This document shows, piece after piece, positions 18,391-26,579 of a stretch of 64,000 nt of DNA (position 1 is its first letter; every line of letters begins with the position of its first letter). A program made the translations under genes and the position numbers. The stretch lies in assembly GCA_902798965.1 (NCBI GenBank), contig CADBYS010000010.1, positions 1 through 64,000 of the forward strand, written 5' to 3'. A model generated the notes under the pieces. The model had not been told where the DNA came from. It made no database searches and saw only the letters and a program-made list of their open reading frames with translations. This DNA comes from an uncultured Bacteroidales bacterium (GTDB lineage Bacteria; Bacteroidota; Bacteroidia; Bacteroidales; Paludibacteraceae).

Positions 18391-19634
18391 AGAGAGTTGT
18401 AGTGCTTTGCTAATTGGTCATATGCTTCACGCAGGTCATCCGGCACAGGTTCTGCCGATGGCGACTCCAGTGTAAGCGGGTTTACCGGTGTTCCGTTCTT
18501 CCATACGCGGAAATCCAGGTGCGGACCCGTACTCGAACCCGTTGAGCCCACATAACCTATCACTTCGCCCTGCTTGACATATACGCCGGTCTTGATGCCT
18601 TTGGCGAACTTCTGCAGGTGCAGGTAAGCGGTTTCGTAGGTACTGTTATGGCGAATCTTTACCGTGTTGCCTCCTCCGCCTTTGTACTGACACATGGTCA
18701 CTCGGCCGTCACCCAGCGCTACAACAGGTGTTCCCATCGGCGCGGCATAATCCACACCCGTGTGCGGGCGCACGACGTGATAGATAGGATGTTTGCGCGC
18801 GTACGTGAAGTGCGACGATATACGTTTGTAGTTCAGCGGCGCTTTCAGGAAAGTCTTCCGCAGGCTGTTTCCCTGTTCATCATAGTATCCCGTTGCCTGC
18901 TTGCTGACCACCGGTTGCAGAATGCTGTCCAGGTACGGACTCATCGTCTCTTGATCCATATAGTACGCCGGCAACCAGCGCTTGCCGTGGTAGAAATGCG
19001 CTGCATAGATGCGACCTATACCGGTTCGCGAGTCTTCCACATAGTTCTCGTCGTACAACACCCGCACGCTATCGCCGGGCTGCAAGGCAAAGAAGTTGAT
19101 CGTCCACGCATAGATCTCCGAGAGCTCCAGCGCCAACTCGGTAGGCAGATGGTTGCTCTGTATTGTTTGCCATAGTGAGGATGCGATAGTGAACTCTGCT
19201 TGCTTGCGCTCGGTGCGAAGGGGTAGGGTATCGCACCAAATATACAAACTATCCATGAGCGAGGCGATGAGCGTCTCGCGGTTATTCAGCCGGTACGCGT
19301 AGTAGTTCAGCGCGGTGTCGCTGCGGAAGGTATAATAGCAGTTGCCTTCGCGGATGGCCACTAACTCCGGATGTTTGTTCAGGAACGGCTGCAACGCCCG
19401 GCGCTGACCGGCGGTCAATCCGTGACGGTTCAGTATGCCCGAAAGCGTCTCGCCCGCTTGTACCTGACATGTATCTACGCGAAACGAATCAATCGCTATG
19501 CCATAAGCATAACGCGGCTCAGCCACTGCCACGGCAGTCGCTTCCTCTCCCGCACACTGCTCGCTCGGCTTACTCCCGCACGAACACAATGCCACTAATA
19601 CAATTCCGATAAATACGCGTAGAAATCCCTTCAT
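18372..19634 (-). CDS. M23 metallopeptidase lipoprotein (peptidoglycan endopeptidase)
   Basis: 420 residues. Lipoprotein signal ending LCSC near residue 19. An OapA/LysM-like segment follows (VDTCQVQAGETLSGILNRHG), then a mid domain of the CsgG/YebA-type second LysM region, then a C-terminal LytM (M23) domain with HTGVDYAAPMGTPV (zinc His and Asp) and GPHLDFRV where the family usually has HLHxE-type residues. The H-L-D-F form retains the first His, as in many active members. It probably cleaves peptidoglycan cross-links during growth. Not obviously coupled to its neighbours (30 bp gap to the GT2 gene, occupied by repeat). Confidence 0.85.
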   Translation of the reverse strand: MKGFLRVFIGIVLVALCSCGSKPSEQCAGEEATAVAVAEPRYAYGIAIDSFRVDTCQVQAGETLSGILNRHGLTAGQRRALQPFLNKHPELVAIREGNCYYTFRSDTALNYYAYRLNNRETLIASLMDSLYIWCDTLPLRTERKQAEFTIASSLWQTIQSNHLPTELALELSEIYAWTINFFALQPGDSVRVLYDENYVEDSRTGIGRIYAAHFYHGKRWLPAYYMDQETMSPYLDSILQPVVSKQATGYYDEQGNSLRKTFLKAPLNYKRISSHFTYARKHPIYHVVRPHTGVDYAAPMGTPVVALGDGRVTMCQYKGGGGNTVKIRHNSTYETAYLHLQKFAKGIKTGVYVKQGEVIGYVGSTGSSTGPHLDFRVWKNGTPVNPLTLESPSAEPVPDDLREAYDQLAKHYNSLLVERP

Positions 19635-19651
19635 CCTTTCACTAATTAGGC

Positions 19652-19679
19652 TTTCGACTTTCGACTATCGACTATCGAC
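19652..19679. repeat. Heptamer repeat T(T/A)TCGAC x4 forming the GT2 C-terminus
   Basis: TTTCGAC x2 and TATCGAC x2. On the - strand these encode the last residues (KKVDSR) and the stop codon of the glycosyltransferase gene. Confidence 0.88.
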
Positions 19680-20411
19680 TTTCTTCGGGTACTTCCTCGT
19701 CCACGACGATACCTTCAGCCGCACAACGCCCAGTAGCGCCTCGGAGAATATACCTCCCGACATCTTACTCGTGCCCAACACGCGGTTCACGAAGATGATT
19801 GGCACTTCTTTCACCGTAAATCCGCACATGATGGCGGTAAACTTCATCTCAATCTGGAAAGCGTAACCCTTGAAGCGGATCTTGTCCAGCTCAATCGTTT
19901 CCAGTACCTCGCGTTTGTAGCCCACGAAGCCGGCAGTCGTGTCATGCACATCGATGCCGAGCACCGTGCGCACGTATTTCGATGCAAAGTACGACATCAG
20001 CACTCTGCCCATAGGCCAGTTCACCACATTCACGCCAGTCACATAGCGACTGCCGATAGCCACGTCCGCACCCTCGTTTGCCAACGCCTCGTACAAGCGC
20101 ATCAGGTCGTTCGGGTTGTGCGAGAAGTCTGCATCCATCTCGAAGATATAGTCGTACTTATGTTCTATCGCCCACTTGAAACCAGCGATGTAGGCAGTAC
20201 CCAGACCGAGTTTGCCTTGGCGCTCAATGATATGCAGTCGAGCTTCTTTTTGCTCGTCTATCATCCGCTTGACGATGGCGGCAGTGCCGTCCGGCGAACC
20301 GTCGTCAATCACCAGCACATGAAAATCCACAGGTAACCCGAACACCGCATTGATGATCGCTTCGATGTTCTCCTTCTCGTTGTACGTAGGTATTATTACT
20401 AATCGTGACAT
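19665..20411 (-). CDS. GT2 polyprenol-phosphate mannosyltransferase-like
   Basis: 248 residues. Glycosyltransferase family 2 of the dolichol/polyprenol-phosphate mannose synthase type: IPTYNEKENI, VIDDGSPDGTA (nucleotide-sugar site), EMDADFSHNPNDL (DxD-like) and IGSRYVTG. No C-terminal membrane domain, as in the soluble Ppm1-like form. It would transfer mannose (or a related hexose) from GDP-sugar to a lipid carrier, a donor that DUF2723/PMT-type enzymes such as the one at 53.8 kb could use; that link is inference. The extreme C-terminus derives from heptamer repeat DNA. Confidence 0.85.
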   Translation of the reverse strand: MSRLVIIPTYNEKENIEAIINAVFGLPVDFHVLVIDDGSPDGTAAIVKRMIDEQKEARLHIIERQGKLGLGTAYIAGFKWAIEHKYDYIFEMDADFSHNPNDLMRLYEALANEGADVAIGSRYVTGVNVVNWPMGRVLMSYFASKYVRTVLGIDVHDTTAGFVGYKREVLETIELDKIRFKGYAFQIEMKFTAIMCGFTVKEVPIIFVNRVLGTSKMSGGIFSEALLGVVRLKVSSWTRKYPKKVDSR

Positions 20412-20418
20412 ATCTTAT

Positions 20419-20515
20419 ATCTTTGAGCAGCCAAGCTTGGCTGCGGTCTTTTGTCTTTTGTCTTTTGTCTTTTATCTTTTATCTTTGAGCTCCGCGGTCT
20501 ATTGTAGCTCAAATG
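20419..20515. repeat. Palindrome and heptamer cluster between GT2 and MBL genes
   Basis: ATCTTTGAG, then an 18-bp perfect palindrome GCAGCCAAGCTTGGCTGC (20427-20444), then GGTCTTTT. GTCTTTT x4 and ATCTTT(T/G) x2 follow (20446-20487). Then TTTGAGCT ... AGCTCAAA, an 8-bp inverted repeat overlapping the MBL stop. It may fold as a terminator for the - strand, but its modular look suggests a mobile or expanding repeat. Confidence 0.8.
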
Positions 20516-21311
20516 TCGCGCTTGGCGACGTGCGCTCCAGCACGCACAGATTCAAGTCTCTGCCCGGCACTACGCCTATCTCCATCAGGTATTCGCTCAC
20601 CGTGTCGTACGCCACTTTGGGGTCGTTGTTCTCCTGACTGAGGTGGCACAGGAAGATATTACGCATTCCCGGGTGGTAGTTCCGCTCCAGCAGTTCGCCG
20701 CACGTCACGTTCGACTGATGTCCGCGTGGCGAGAGGATGCGCTGTTTCAGATAAGTCGGATAAGGACCATTCAGCAGCAACTGCTCGTCGTGGTTGGCCT
20801 CGATGATGATGTTGTTCGCCGTGCGCAGGTACTCCTCCATCTCGGCGTTAGGCTCGCCGCAGTCGGTGGCAATCATGAACCGCTGACCCATATAGTCAAT
20901 CACATAGCCCACACATTCCGTCGAGTCGTGACTGATGCCGAACGTGTTGATCGTCATGTCGCCCAACGTCCACGCTTCGCCGCGGTTGAAGAACCGACGA
21001 CCGGAGCGGAGCTTCTGCGTCACGCCGTAGTTGTGGTCGATGCCCTCGTGGATCAGTGCCGTGGCGTATATAGGCAGATGAATGCGCTCGCCCAACGTAC
21101 CTACCGCGCGTATATGATCGGCATGATCGTGCGTGATCAGCACACCCATGATGTTCTTGAAGTCCAAGCCCATTTCCTTGAGGTACTTGTGGATCGTACG
21201 CGCAGAGATGCCGGCATCGATCAGGATGCCTTGCTGCTGCGTGCCGAAGTAGTAGCAGTTGCCGCTACTTCCGCTGCCAAACGACCGTAATATGAGCTTC
21301 TGTTCGTCCAT
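20499..21311 (-). CDS. MBL-fold metallo-hydrolase (YycJ/WalJ-like)
   Basis: 270 residues. Metallo-beta-lactamase fold: FGSGSSGNCYYF at the N-terminus, THDHADH (HxHxDH zinc motif), ATDCGE, and a late GHQSN block. The GSGSSGN start and overall length fit the YycJ/WalJ group of MBL hydrolases, linked in Firmicutes to DNA repair and cell-wall coordination. The role in this phylum is not established. Adjacent to yidC, with a 20-bp palindrome in the short gap. Confidence 0.85.
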   Translation of the reverse strand: MDEQKLILRSFGSGSSGNCYYFGTQQQGILIDAGISARTIHKYLKEMGLDFKNIMGVLITHDHADHIRAVGTLGERIHLPIYATALIHEGIDHNYGVTQKLRSGRRFFNRGEAWTLGDMTINTFGISHDSTECVGYVIDYMGQRFMIATDCGEPNAEMEEYLRTANNIIIEANHDEQLLLNGPYPTYLKQRILSPRGHQSNVTCGELLERNYHPGMRNIFLCHLSQENNDPKVAYDTVSEYLMEIGVVPGRDLNLCVLERTSPSATFELQ

Positions 21312-21319
21312 CTGTTGGT

Positions 21320-21339
21320 ATCAGCCAAGCTTGGCTGAT
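21320..21339. repeat. 20-bp perfect palindrome, ATCAGCCAAG core
   Basis: ATCAGCCAAG/CTTGGCTGAT between the MBL gene and yidC, followed on the + strand by GGTTTT. It shares the CAGCCAAGCTTGGCTG core with the palindrome at 20427-20444. Confidence 0.85.
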
Positions 21340-21343
21340 GGTT

Positions 21344-23260
21344 TTATCTGCGTTTTGCCTGTTGCTTAGCCTGCTCCCTTGCTTGTTTCAGCTGCTCTTG
21401 TTGCATCTTCTGCAAGCGAGCCATCAGTCCCGACTGAGGCTTGTTGCCGCTTGCTTCTTTCTTCTTGGCTTTTTCCTGCATCTCGCGGAGGATCTTCGCA
21501 TCATCCGTCGTCCAACGGAAGATCATCGTTTGCATGATTGAGAAGAACAGTGCCAGCAGGTAGTAGTAGCTCAAGCCGGCTGCATAATCGTTGAAGATAA
21601 AGAAGAACATAACCGGCATCAAGTACATCATCCACTTCATCATCTTCTGCGACGGGTCGTTGCCCGTAGCCTGCGTCTGCATCGTGATATACGTGTACGC
21701 CACGTTCACTATTGTAAACAGGATACAGAACAGCGACAGGTGATCGCCTATACCCCATATCGGCGTGCTCCACGAGATGAGCGAGTCGTACGTCGACAGG
21801 TCATCTGCCCACAGGAACGACTTGCCACGCAGCTCGATGGCCGTGGGGAAGAACCAGAACATAGCCATCACTACCGGCATCTGGAACAACATCGGCAAGC
21901 AGCCCGACATCGGGCTCACTCCGGCCTTCTGGTATAACGCCATCGTAGCCGCCTGACGCTCCTGCATCTTCTCCGGCGGGAACTTCTCGTTGATCTCGTC
22001 GATCTGCGGTTTCAGCACGCGCATCTTGGCGGTTGACTGATAACTCTTGAATACGAACGGCAAGATAATCAACTTGATAACTATTGTCATCAACAATATG
22101 ATCAATCCTATATGCAGTCCCCACGAACTGAACAGATCGAACATCGGGATTACCAGTATCACGTTCACCCAAGCCACGATCTTCCAACCCAGCGGCACGA
22201 GCGATTTCAGGTGCAACTTCTGATCTTTCTCCAGCCCTTCGTCGTACGCTTTCAGCGTGTTATAGTGATTCGGACCGCAGTAGTAACGCAGGTGTATAGG
22301 CTCGCGCAGGTCGAAGTTCAGCGCCGTAGTCGTCTTGTAACCCTTCACGTAACCCGAGTACTTTCCCTGCACTTCCGACTCCAACTCCGTGGACGTAAAG
22401 CCCTCGTCGCTGATCAGCACCGTTGAGAAGAACTGGTCTTTGTACGCAATCCAGCGCAGCTTGCCGGCTTCCTTCTGGCGGTCGTTCTTCTGCTCCGACA
22501 GGTTGTCGATATCGCCGCTGATGTCCATGTATTGCAACTGCGCATAGCGCTCCTCGAACTTACGTCCTTTCTCCTGCTGCGGAATCAGTTGTTTCCACTG
22601 CATCTCTATCGTGCTCACGTTCTGCGCCAGCACCTGCTCCATGTTATGCGGCACTATATCAAAGCCGAACATATACTCGTTACGCGGCAAGGTATATACG
22701 AAGTCCAGATACGCATCCTGAGCCTCCGTTTTCAGACGCATAGTCAGTACCGAATCCCTGCGAATAGGCTCAAAGTACAAGTTCTGCGTCGTGATGATAC
22801 GGTTGTTGGCGGTGATCAGCGTGAACGACAGGCTCGACTCGTCACCCGTAAACAGGTGCAAATCGTTGATACTGTCGCCATAAGCCTTGTATTCCTTCAA
22901 CTCGGCGCGATACAGGCGACCGCCTTTGGTGGTGAACGTCAGTCGGATACGCTCATTCTCCAGCGTCACAAAATCCTCCGTGCCGCGTGCCGATACGGCA
23001 AAGTCACCGTAGGTGGCCTGCGCACGACTCTCCAGCTCTGATTCCGACATCCAACCTGTAGTTTCTGCCTCTTTCTTGTGCTCGGCGGCAATCTGCGCCG
23101 ATAACTGCTGCGCTTCCCACTCCAACTGGCGAACCAAAGCGATACTGTCATTCAGTCGCTGGCGTTCGGCCATCTCCTCTTTCGAGGGACGGTTCAACAT
23201 CGAGAAGCCTACTATGATTCCCGCAATCAGCAAGAATCCGATCCATGTATTTTTATCCAT
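21344..23260 (-). CDS. yidC: Membrane protein insertase YidC
   Basis: 638 residues. Oxa1/YidC insertase of the inner membrane. N-terminal transmembrane anchor (WIGFLLIAGIIVGFSML), a large periplasmic domain to about residue 350, then the conserved insertase core with helices near 365-385, 445-465 (GCLPMLFQMPVVMAMFWFF), 500-520 and 545-590. A Lys/Gln-rich basic tail (about 600-638) is suited to ribosome binding. Length and layout are normal for the Gram-negative form. Transcribed away from the rpmB promoter region. Confidence 0.96.
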   Translation of the reverse strand: MDKNTWIGFLLIAGIIVGFSMLNRPSKEEMAERQRLNDSIALVRQLEWEAQQLSAQIAAEHKKEAETTGWMSESELESRAQATYGDFAVSARGTEDFVTLENERIRLTFTTKGGRLYRAELKEYKAYGDSINDLHLFTGDESSLSFTLITANNRIITTQNLYFEPIRRDSVLTMRLKTEAQDAYLDFVYTLPRNEYMFGFDIVPHNMEQVLAQNVSTIEMQWKQLIPQQEKGRKFEERYAQLQYMDISGDIDNLSEQKNDRQKEAGKLRWIAYKDQFFSTVLISDEGFTSTELESEVQGKYSGYVKGYKTTTALNFDLREPIHLRYYCGPNHYNTLKAYDEGLEKDQKLHLKSLVPLGWKIVAWVNVILVIPMFDLFSSWGLHIGLIILLMTIVIKLIILPFVFKSYQSTAKMRVLKPQIDEINEKFPPEKMQERQAATMALYQKAGVSPMSGCLPMLFQMPVVMAMFWFFPTAIELRGKSFLWADDLSTYDSLISWSTPIWGIGDHLSLFCILFTIVNVAYTYITMQTQATGNDPSQKMMKWMMYLMPVMFFFIFNDYAAGLSYYYLLALFFSIMQTMIFRWTTDDAKILREMQEKAKKKEASGNKPQSGLMARLQKMQQEQLKQAREQAKQQAKRR

Positions 23261-23569
23261 TTTTACCTAATTTCTTGTGTCAGCGAACGCGCATTTTGCA
23301 CGCGTCACGCAAAAAGCCTACAAAGTTACAAAAAAAAAATGAAAATTGCAACATTTTGCGTCATATTTTAACAATTGTAAAGCATTTATTACAGAAATAA
23401 AACATTTTTGCAAAAAAATACCATAAATATTTGCATATTTCAATTTTTTTTTGTATCTTTGTGCGATTTTTTCGCGCATTATGCGCAGGAGCGTGATTTT
23501 AGGGGTATTTAGGCCTCTCGCTATTGGCGGGACGCTTGTGGTACGAAGAAAATTAAAAATTATAATAAA
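23261..23569. other. AT-rich divergent intergenic region yidC / rpmB
   Basis: 309 bp without a gene. It holds the rpmB promoter at 23430-23461 and the leader of about 105 nt. No riboswitch-like structure was recognised. Confidence 0.7.
23430..23461 (+). promoter_or_regulatory. Bacteroidota promoter of rpmB-rpmG-DUF4295
   Basis: TTTG at 23430-23433 and TATCTTTG at 23454-23461, spaced 20 nt, matching the Bacteroidota sigma-ABfr consensus TTTG-N19-21-TAnnTTTG. Confidence 0.85.
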
Positions 23570-23809
23570 ATGTCAAAGATTTGTCAAATTACAGGCAAGA
23601 AAGCCATGGGTGGATGCAATGTGTCTCACTCGAAGCGCCATACTAAGCGCACTTTCGATGTGAACCTCTTCCACAGAAAGTTCTACTGGGTAGAACAGGA
23701 TTGCTGGATTCAGCTGAACGTGAGTGCAGCTGGTCTGCGTACTATTAACAAAATCGGTTTGGATGCAGCGCTTAAGCAAGCAGCCGAAAAGGGTTACCTT
23801 TACGAGTAA
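23570..23809 (+). CDS. rpmB: 50S ribosomal protein L28
   Basis: 79 residues. Matches L28 by [22 protein letters not shown] and the C-terminal [13 protein letters not shown] block. First gene of the conserved small-protein cluster rpmB-rpmG-DUF4295. Confidence 0.97.
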   Translation: MSKICQITGKKAMGGCNVSHSKRHTKRTFDVNLFHRKFYWVEQDCWIQLNVSAAGLRTINKIGLDAALKQAAEKGYLYE

Positions 23810-23827
23810 ATTAGGAGGATTACAGTT

Positions 23828-24016
23828 ATGGCAAAGAAAACTAAAGAAGCACGTGTGCAAGTTATTCTTGAGTGCACCGAGCAAAAGAACAGCGGTGTTC
23901 CTGGCATGAGCCGTTACATCACTACCAAGAACCGTAAGAATACTCCTGACCGCCTCGAGCTGAAGAAGTATAACCCGTATCTGAAAAAGTACACCATCCA
24001 CAAAGAGATTAAGTAA
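23828..24016 (+). CDS. rpmG: 50S ribosomal protein L33
   Basis: 62 residues. L33 signature [19 protein letters not shown]. It lacks the CxxC pairs, so this is the zinc-independent form. An AGGAGG-like site (ttaggaggattaca) precedes the ATG. Confidence 0.96.
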   Translation: MAKKTKEARVQVILECTEQKNSGVPGMSRYITTKNRKNTPDRLELKKYNPYLKKYTIHKEIK

Positions 24017-24053
24017 TCACGGATGATGCAAATTAATTAAAGGAGATTAAACA

Positions 24054-24206
24054 ATGGCAAAGAAAGCGGTTGCAACACTTCACACCGGCAACGCCGGTCG
24101 TAACCATACGAAGTGCATTAAAATGGTGAAAAGCCCGAAAACCGGTGCTTACATCTTCCAAGAGGAGATCGTAGAGAACGAGAAGGTACAAGAGTACTTT
24201 AAATAA
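24054..24206 (+). CDS. DUF4295 family small protein
   Basis: 50 residues (MAKKAVATLHTGNAGRN...). Basic protein always found after rpmG in this phylum; probably a ribosome-associated protein, by context only. A clear Shine-Dalgarno-like AAAGGAGA precedes the ATG. In many relatives ftsY and rimO follow; here a terminator and the accessory island follow instead. Confidence 0.88.
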   Translation: MAKKAVATLHTGNAGRNHTKCIKMVKSPKTGAYIFQEEIVENEKVQEYFK

Positions 24207-24233
24207 TAAGGCTCGCGTACGCGTACACGCATA

Positions 24234-24270
24234 ACAAACCCTACTCACGAAGTAGGGTTTGTTTGTTTTT
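24234..24270 (+). terminator. Intrinsic terminator of the rpmB operon
   Basis: Stem ACAAACCCTACT / AGTAGGGTTTGT (12 bp), loop CACGA, followed by TTGTTTTT. Confidence 0.92.
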
Positions 24271-24364
24271 ATCATTATCCCTTGCCTCATCCTCTCGGTT
24301 TGTTACATTAACTTTTGAAAACGCAGATAATAGCAGCTAAATCATGCAGTATTCATTGAAATAT

Positions 24365-24396
24365 TTTGTATATATCTAAAATTATTTGTATCTTTG
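24365..24396 (+). promoter_or_regulatory. Promoter of the hipBA pair
   Basis: TTTG 24365-24368 and TATCTTTG 24389-24396, 20-nt spacing. Its position sets the real hipB start at the ATG 24422 (about 20 nt leader). Confidence 0.82.
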
Positions 24397-24421
24397 CGCC
24401 ATAATTGTAGATATTTCTAAA

Positions 24422-24769
24422 ATGATTGACCCCTATTTGGCATCGGATAGAGTCCTCTTAAAGGAAATCGGGCAAAAGGTTAAACGCTTGCGCCTTGAGG
24501 CAAACATCTCGCAGAAAGCACTTGCTGAGCGTTGCGGGTTGTCGGATTTCAGCATCAGTCAGTTTGAGAACGGGAAGAACATATCCTTGTTAAGTCTGCT
24601 CATGATCTTGCGTTCACTGAATGCATTGAACATGCTGTACCAATTTTTTGAGGAAGAACAGTTGGATCCTATCGCTATGGCAGATTACCTAAAATCCCAC
24701 CCTCAACCCAAACGTGCGAGTGCTTCAAAGTCATCTAATAACAAAATTAAATCTGAATCAGAATGGTAA
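24422..24769 (+). CDS. HipB-like XRE antitoxin
   Basis: 115 residues from the ATG at 24422. An upstream in-frame ATG at 24386 lies inside the promoter and is rejected. XRE-type helix-turn-helix at about residues 14-70 (VKRLRLEANISQKALAERCGLSDFSISQFENGK) with a short Lys/Ser-rich C-terminus. It would bind and neutralise the HipA kinase and repress its own promoter. Overlaps the hipA-like gene by 7 bp. Confidence 0.85.
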   Translation: MIDPYLASDRVLLKEIGQKVKRLRLEANISQKALAERCGLSDFSISQFENGKNISLLSLLMILRSLNALNMLYQFFEEEQLDPIAMADYLKSHPQPKRASASKSSNNKIKSESEW

Positions 24770-26037
24770 ACGCAGAAGTAATACTATGGGGAGAGCGTAT
24801 CGGAGCAGTTGCTTGGGACGAGCGACGCAACACAGCCTCCTTTCGTTACGACGAGAACTTTGCTGCCAAAGGCATTGAACTGTCTCCCTTAATGATGCCT
24901 GTTACCGGTAACAAGGTGTATGCTTTCCCGGAATTGAGAAGTGAAACCTTCAGTGGCCTGCCGGGATTATTGGCTGATGTGTTGCCGGACGCGTTCGGTC
25001 GTGCTTTGTTAGACCGCTGGCTGACTTCTGTCGGCAAGACCTTTGCTAATCCCATCGAACGCCTGTGTTATCAAGGCAAACGAGGAATGGGAGCATTAGA
25101 GTTTGTTCCTGCTTATGCTGATTACTTGGAGCAATCCGAGAAGTTGGAGATTGACTCACTAATCGAAGTAGCCAACCAAGTATTAGCTAACAAAGAAGCG
25201 TTTCATACAAACTTGCAGGCAGATGCCAAGGAAGCTATTGCCAATATCATCCGCGTCGGCACTTCTGCCGGTGGGCAGCGGGCTAAAGCAGTCATTGCCT
25301 ATAACGATGCTACTGGCGAGGTGCGTAGCGGACAAACTACTGCACCGGAAGGTTTCGATTACTGGCTGCTCAAACTCGATGGCGTTACTAACAAGGAGCT
25401 GGGCGATCCTACCCATTGGGGAGAAGTGGAGTACATCCATTCGCTGCTGGCTAAGGAAGCCGGCATCAATATGACCGAGTGCCGTTTGTACCGCGAGAAC
25501 GGCCGTGCGCACTTTATGACGCGCCGTTTTGATCGTGTGAATGGCGAGAAACTTCACATGCAAACCCTTTGCGGCTTGGCGCACTACGATTTCAATATGT
25601 TGCATGCGTACTCCTACGAACAGGCATTTGGCATCATGCGCCGCTTGCGATTGCCTTATACTGATGCCGAGGAGTTCTTCCGCCGAATGGTGTTCAACGT
25701 CGTGGCACGCAATCAGGATGACCATACAAAGAACATTTCGTTCCTTATGGACAAACAAGGCGTTTGGCATCTCTCGCCCGCTTACGACATGTCGTGGGCA
25801 TACAACCCTGCCGGTGGTTGGACGGCTACGCATCAGATGTCTATCAACAATAAGTGGGATAACATCACCCGCGAAGACTTGCTAAGCGTAGCGTACGAGA
25901 TGAACATCAAGCGAGCCGCGCGAATCATCGATCAAGTTTCCGAAGCCATCAGCCATTGGCGACAACTGGCTAAAGAGCAAACGGAAATCCCACAATCAAC
26001 CATTGATGCCATCGAACAAACACGCGTATATTTATAG
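24763..26037 (+). CDS. HipA-family serine/threonine kinase toxin
   Basis: 424 residues, full-length form with the HipA N-terminal subdomain (about 1-105). The P-loop-like GTSAGGQRAK lies near residue 167. Catalytic DDHTKN is in the loop ARNQDDHTKNISFL and the metal-binding Asp in SPAYDMSW. The E. coli homologue phosphorylates glutamyl-tRNA synthetase; other HipA kinases use other aminoacyl-tRNA synthetases or tRNA-related targets, so the substrate here is unknown. The antitoxin-first order with overlap is the standard hipBA layout. Confidence 0.9.
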   Translation: MVNAEVILWGERIGAVAWDERRNTASFRYDENFAAKGIELSPLMMPVTGNKVYAFPELRSETFSGLPGLLADVLPDAFGRALLDRWLTSVGKTFANPIERLCYQGKRGMGALEFVPAYADYLEQSEKLEIDSLIEVANQVLANKEAFHTNLQADAKEAIANIIRVGTSAGGQRAKAVIAYNDATGEVRSGQTTAPEGFDYWLLKLDGVTNKELGDPTHWGEVEYIHSLLAKEAGINMTECRLYRENGRAHFMTRRFDRVNGEKLHMQTLCGLAHYDFNMLHAYSYEQAFGIMRRLRLPYTDAEEFFRRMVFNVVARNQDDHTKNISFLMDKQGVWHLSPAYDMSWAYNPAGGWTATHQMSINNKWDNITREDLLSVAYEMNIKRAARIIDQVSEAISHWRQLAKEQTEIPQSTIDAIEQTRVYL

Positions 26038-26057
26038 TCCTCATTTCTCCAAAAGAT

Positions 26058-26255
26058 TCATTGGAGTTGTTGACAATTGTTGGTTGTTGTTGACCCATCA
26101 AGTTCAATGGATATTTTTGATTTACTAACAAACTCCAATGGATGCTTACAAAAAGCGGTAAACCGCATATTGGATTTACCGCTTGAGTTATTATCTGTTT
26201 CTGTGCCTATTTTGTCAACCGATTCTATTGCGTCATCCGACCATATGAGTCTCAT
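26058..26255 (-). pseudogene. Remnant of a ParE/RelE-type toxin
   Basis: The first ~16 codons (MRLIWSDDAIESVDKI) look like the opening of the ParE-type toxin at 39.6 kb (MKVIWSEQATYAWQRI), and the ATG overlaps the upstream antitoxin stop by 4 bp exactly as in that pair. After that the sequence turns into a 10-bp inverted repeat (26153-26162 / 26175-26184) and a second inverted repeat (26059-26071 / 26127-26140). The frame ends at 65 residues with no RelE-fold C-terminus. The toxin was probably lost by insertion or recombination. Confidence 0.6.
26153..26184. repeat. Inverted repeat AAGCGGTAAA / TTTACCGCTT in the toxin remnant
   Basis: Perfect 10-bp arms separated by 12 nt. Together with the looser inverted repeat 26059-26071 / 26127-26140 it occupies the place of the missing toxin body. 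Confidence 0.8.
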
Positions 26256-26509
26256 AGCAATGCCGATTTTTGAGCCATTCGTGATTGGAAATGCTTCTTG
26301 GCATCTTCGTGCTCCATGAAGTGCCCTTCATCAATCATCGCATCAGCATGCTCCAGACGTGCTAACAAGTCCTCTTTCGAGATAGGTTCCGGCATCTCTA
26401 CATGGAGAATATGGTATTGCACTTTCTGAATCAGTTCTTGTTGCTCCTGGCGTGGCAGCATACATGCCATGTCGAATACTTGTCGGAATGTGGGTTGAGT
26501 AGCAGTCAT
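26252..26509 (-). CDS. Putative antitoxin of a ParE/RelE-type pair
   Basis: 85 residues from the ATG at 26509 (MTATQPTFRQVFDMA). An upstream in-frame ATG at 26539 lies in the promoter. Helical, acidic protein ending LARLEHADAMIDEGHFMEHEDAKKHF. The pattern 'AL..a...i..G....he.a' is shared with the antitoxin at 39.9-40.1 kb and with addiction-module antitoxins that pair with ParE/RelE toxins. Its partner appears broken, so this may be an orphan antitoxin. Confidence 0.7.
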   Translation of the reverse strand: MTATQPTFRQVFDMACMLPRQEQQELIQKVQYHILHVEMPEPISKEDLLARLEHADAMIDEGHFMEHEDAKKHFQSRMAQKSALL

Positions 26510-26524
26510 AACTTTCGTTTTTAA

Positions 26525-26568
26525 TCTTTGCGAATGCAAAGATACGAAAAAAAACTGACATTTGCAAA
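26525..26568 (-). promoter_or_regulatory. Promoter with overlapping palindromic operator
   Basis: On the - strand TTTG (26565-26568), 20 nt, TATCTTTG (26537-26544). A 20-bp palindrome ATCTTTGC-ATTC-GCAAAGAT (26524-26543) covers the -7 element and is a plausible autoregulatory operator. Confidence 0.75.
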
Positions 26569-26579
26569 TATTTCCTCAA

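Noticed and set aside
24386-24421. Longer HipB starting at 24386
   Set aside because: That ATG lies inside the TTTG-N20-TATCTTTG promoter; the ATG at 24422 is the credible start.
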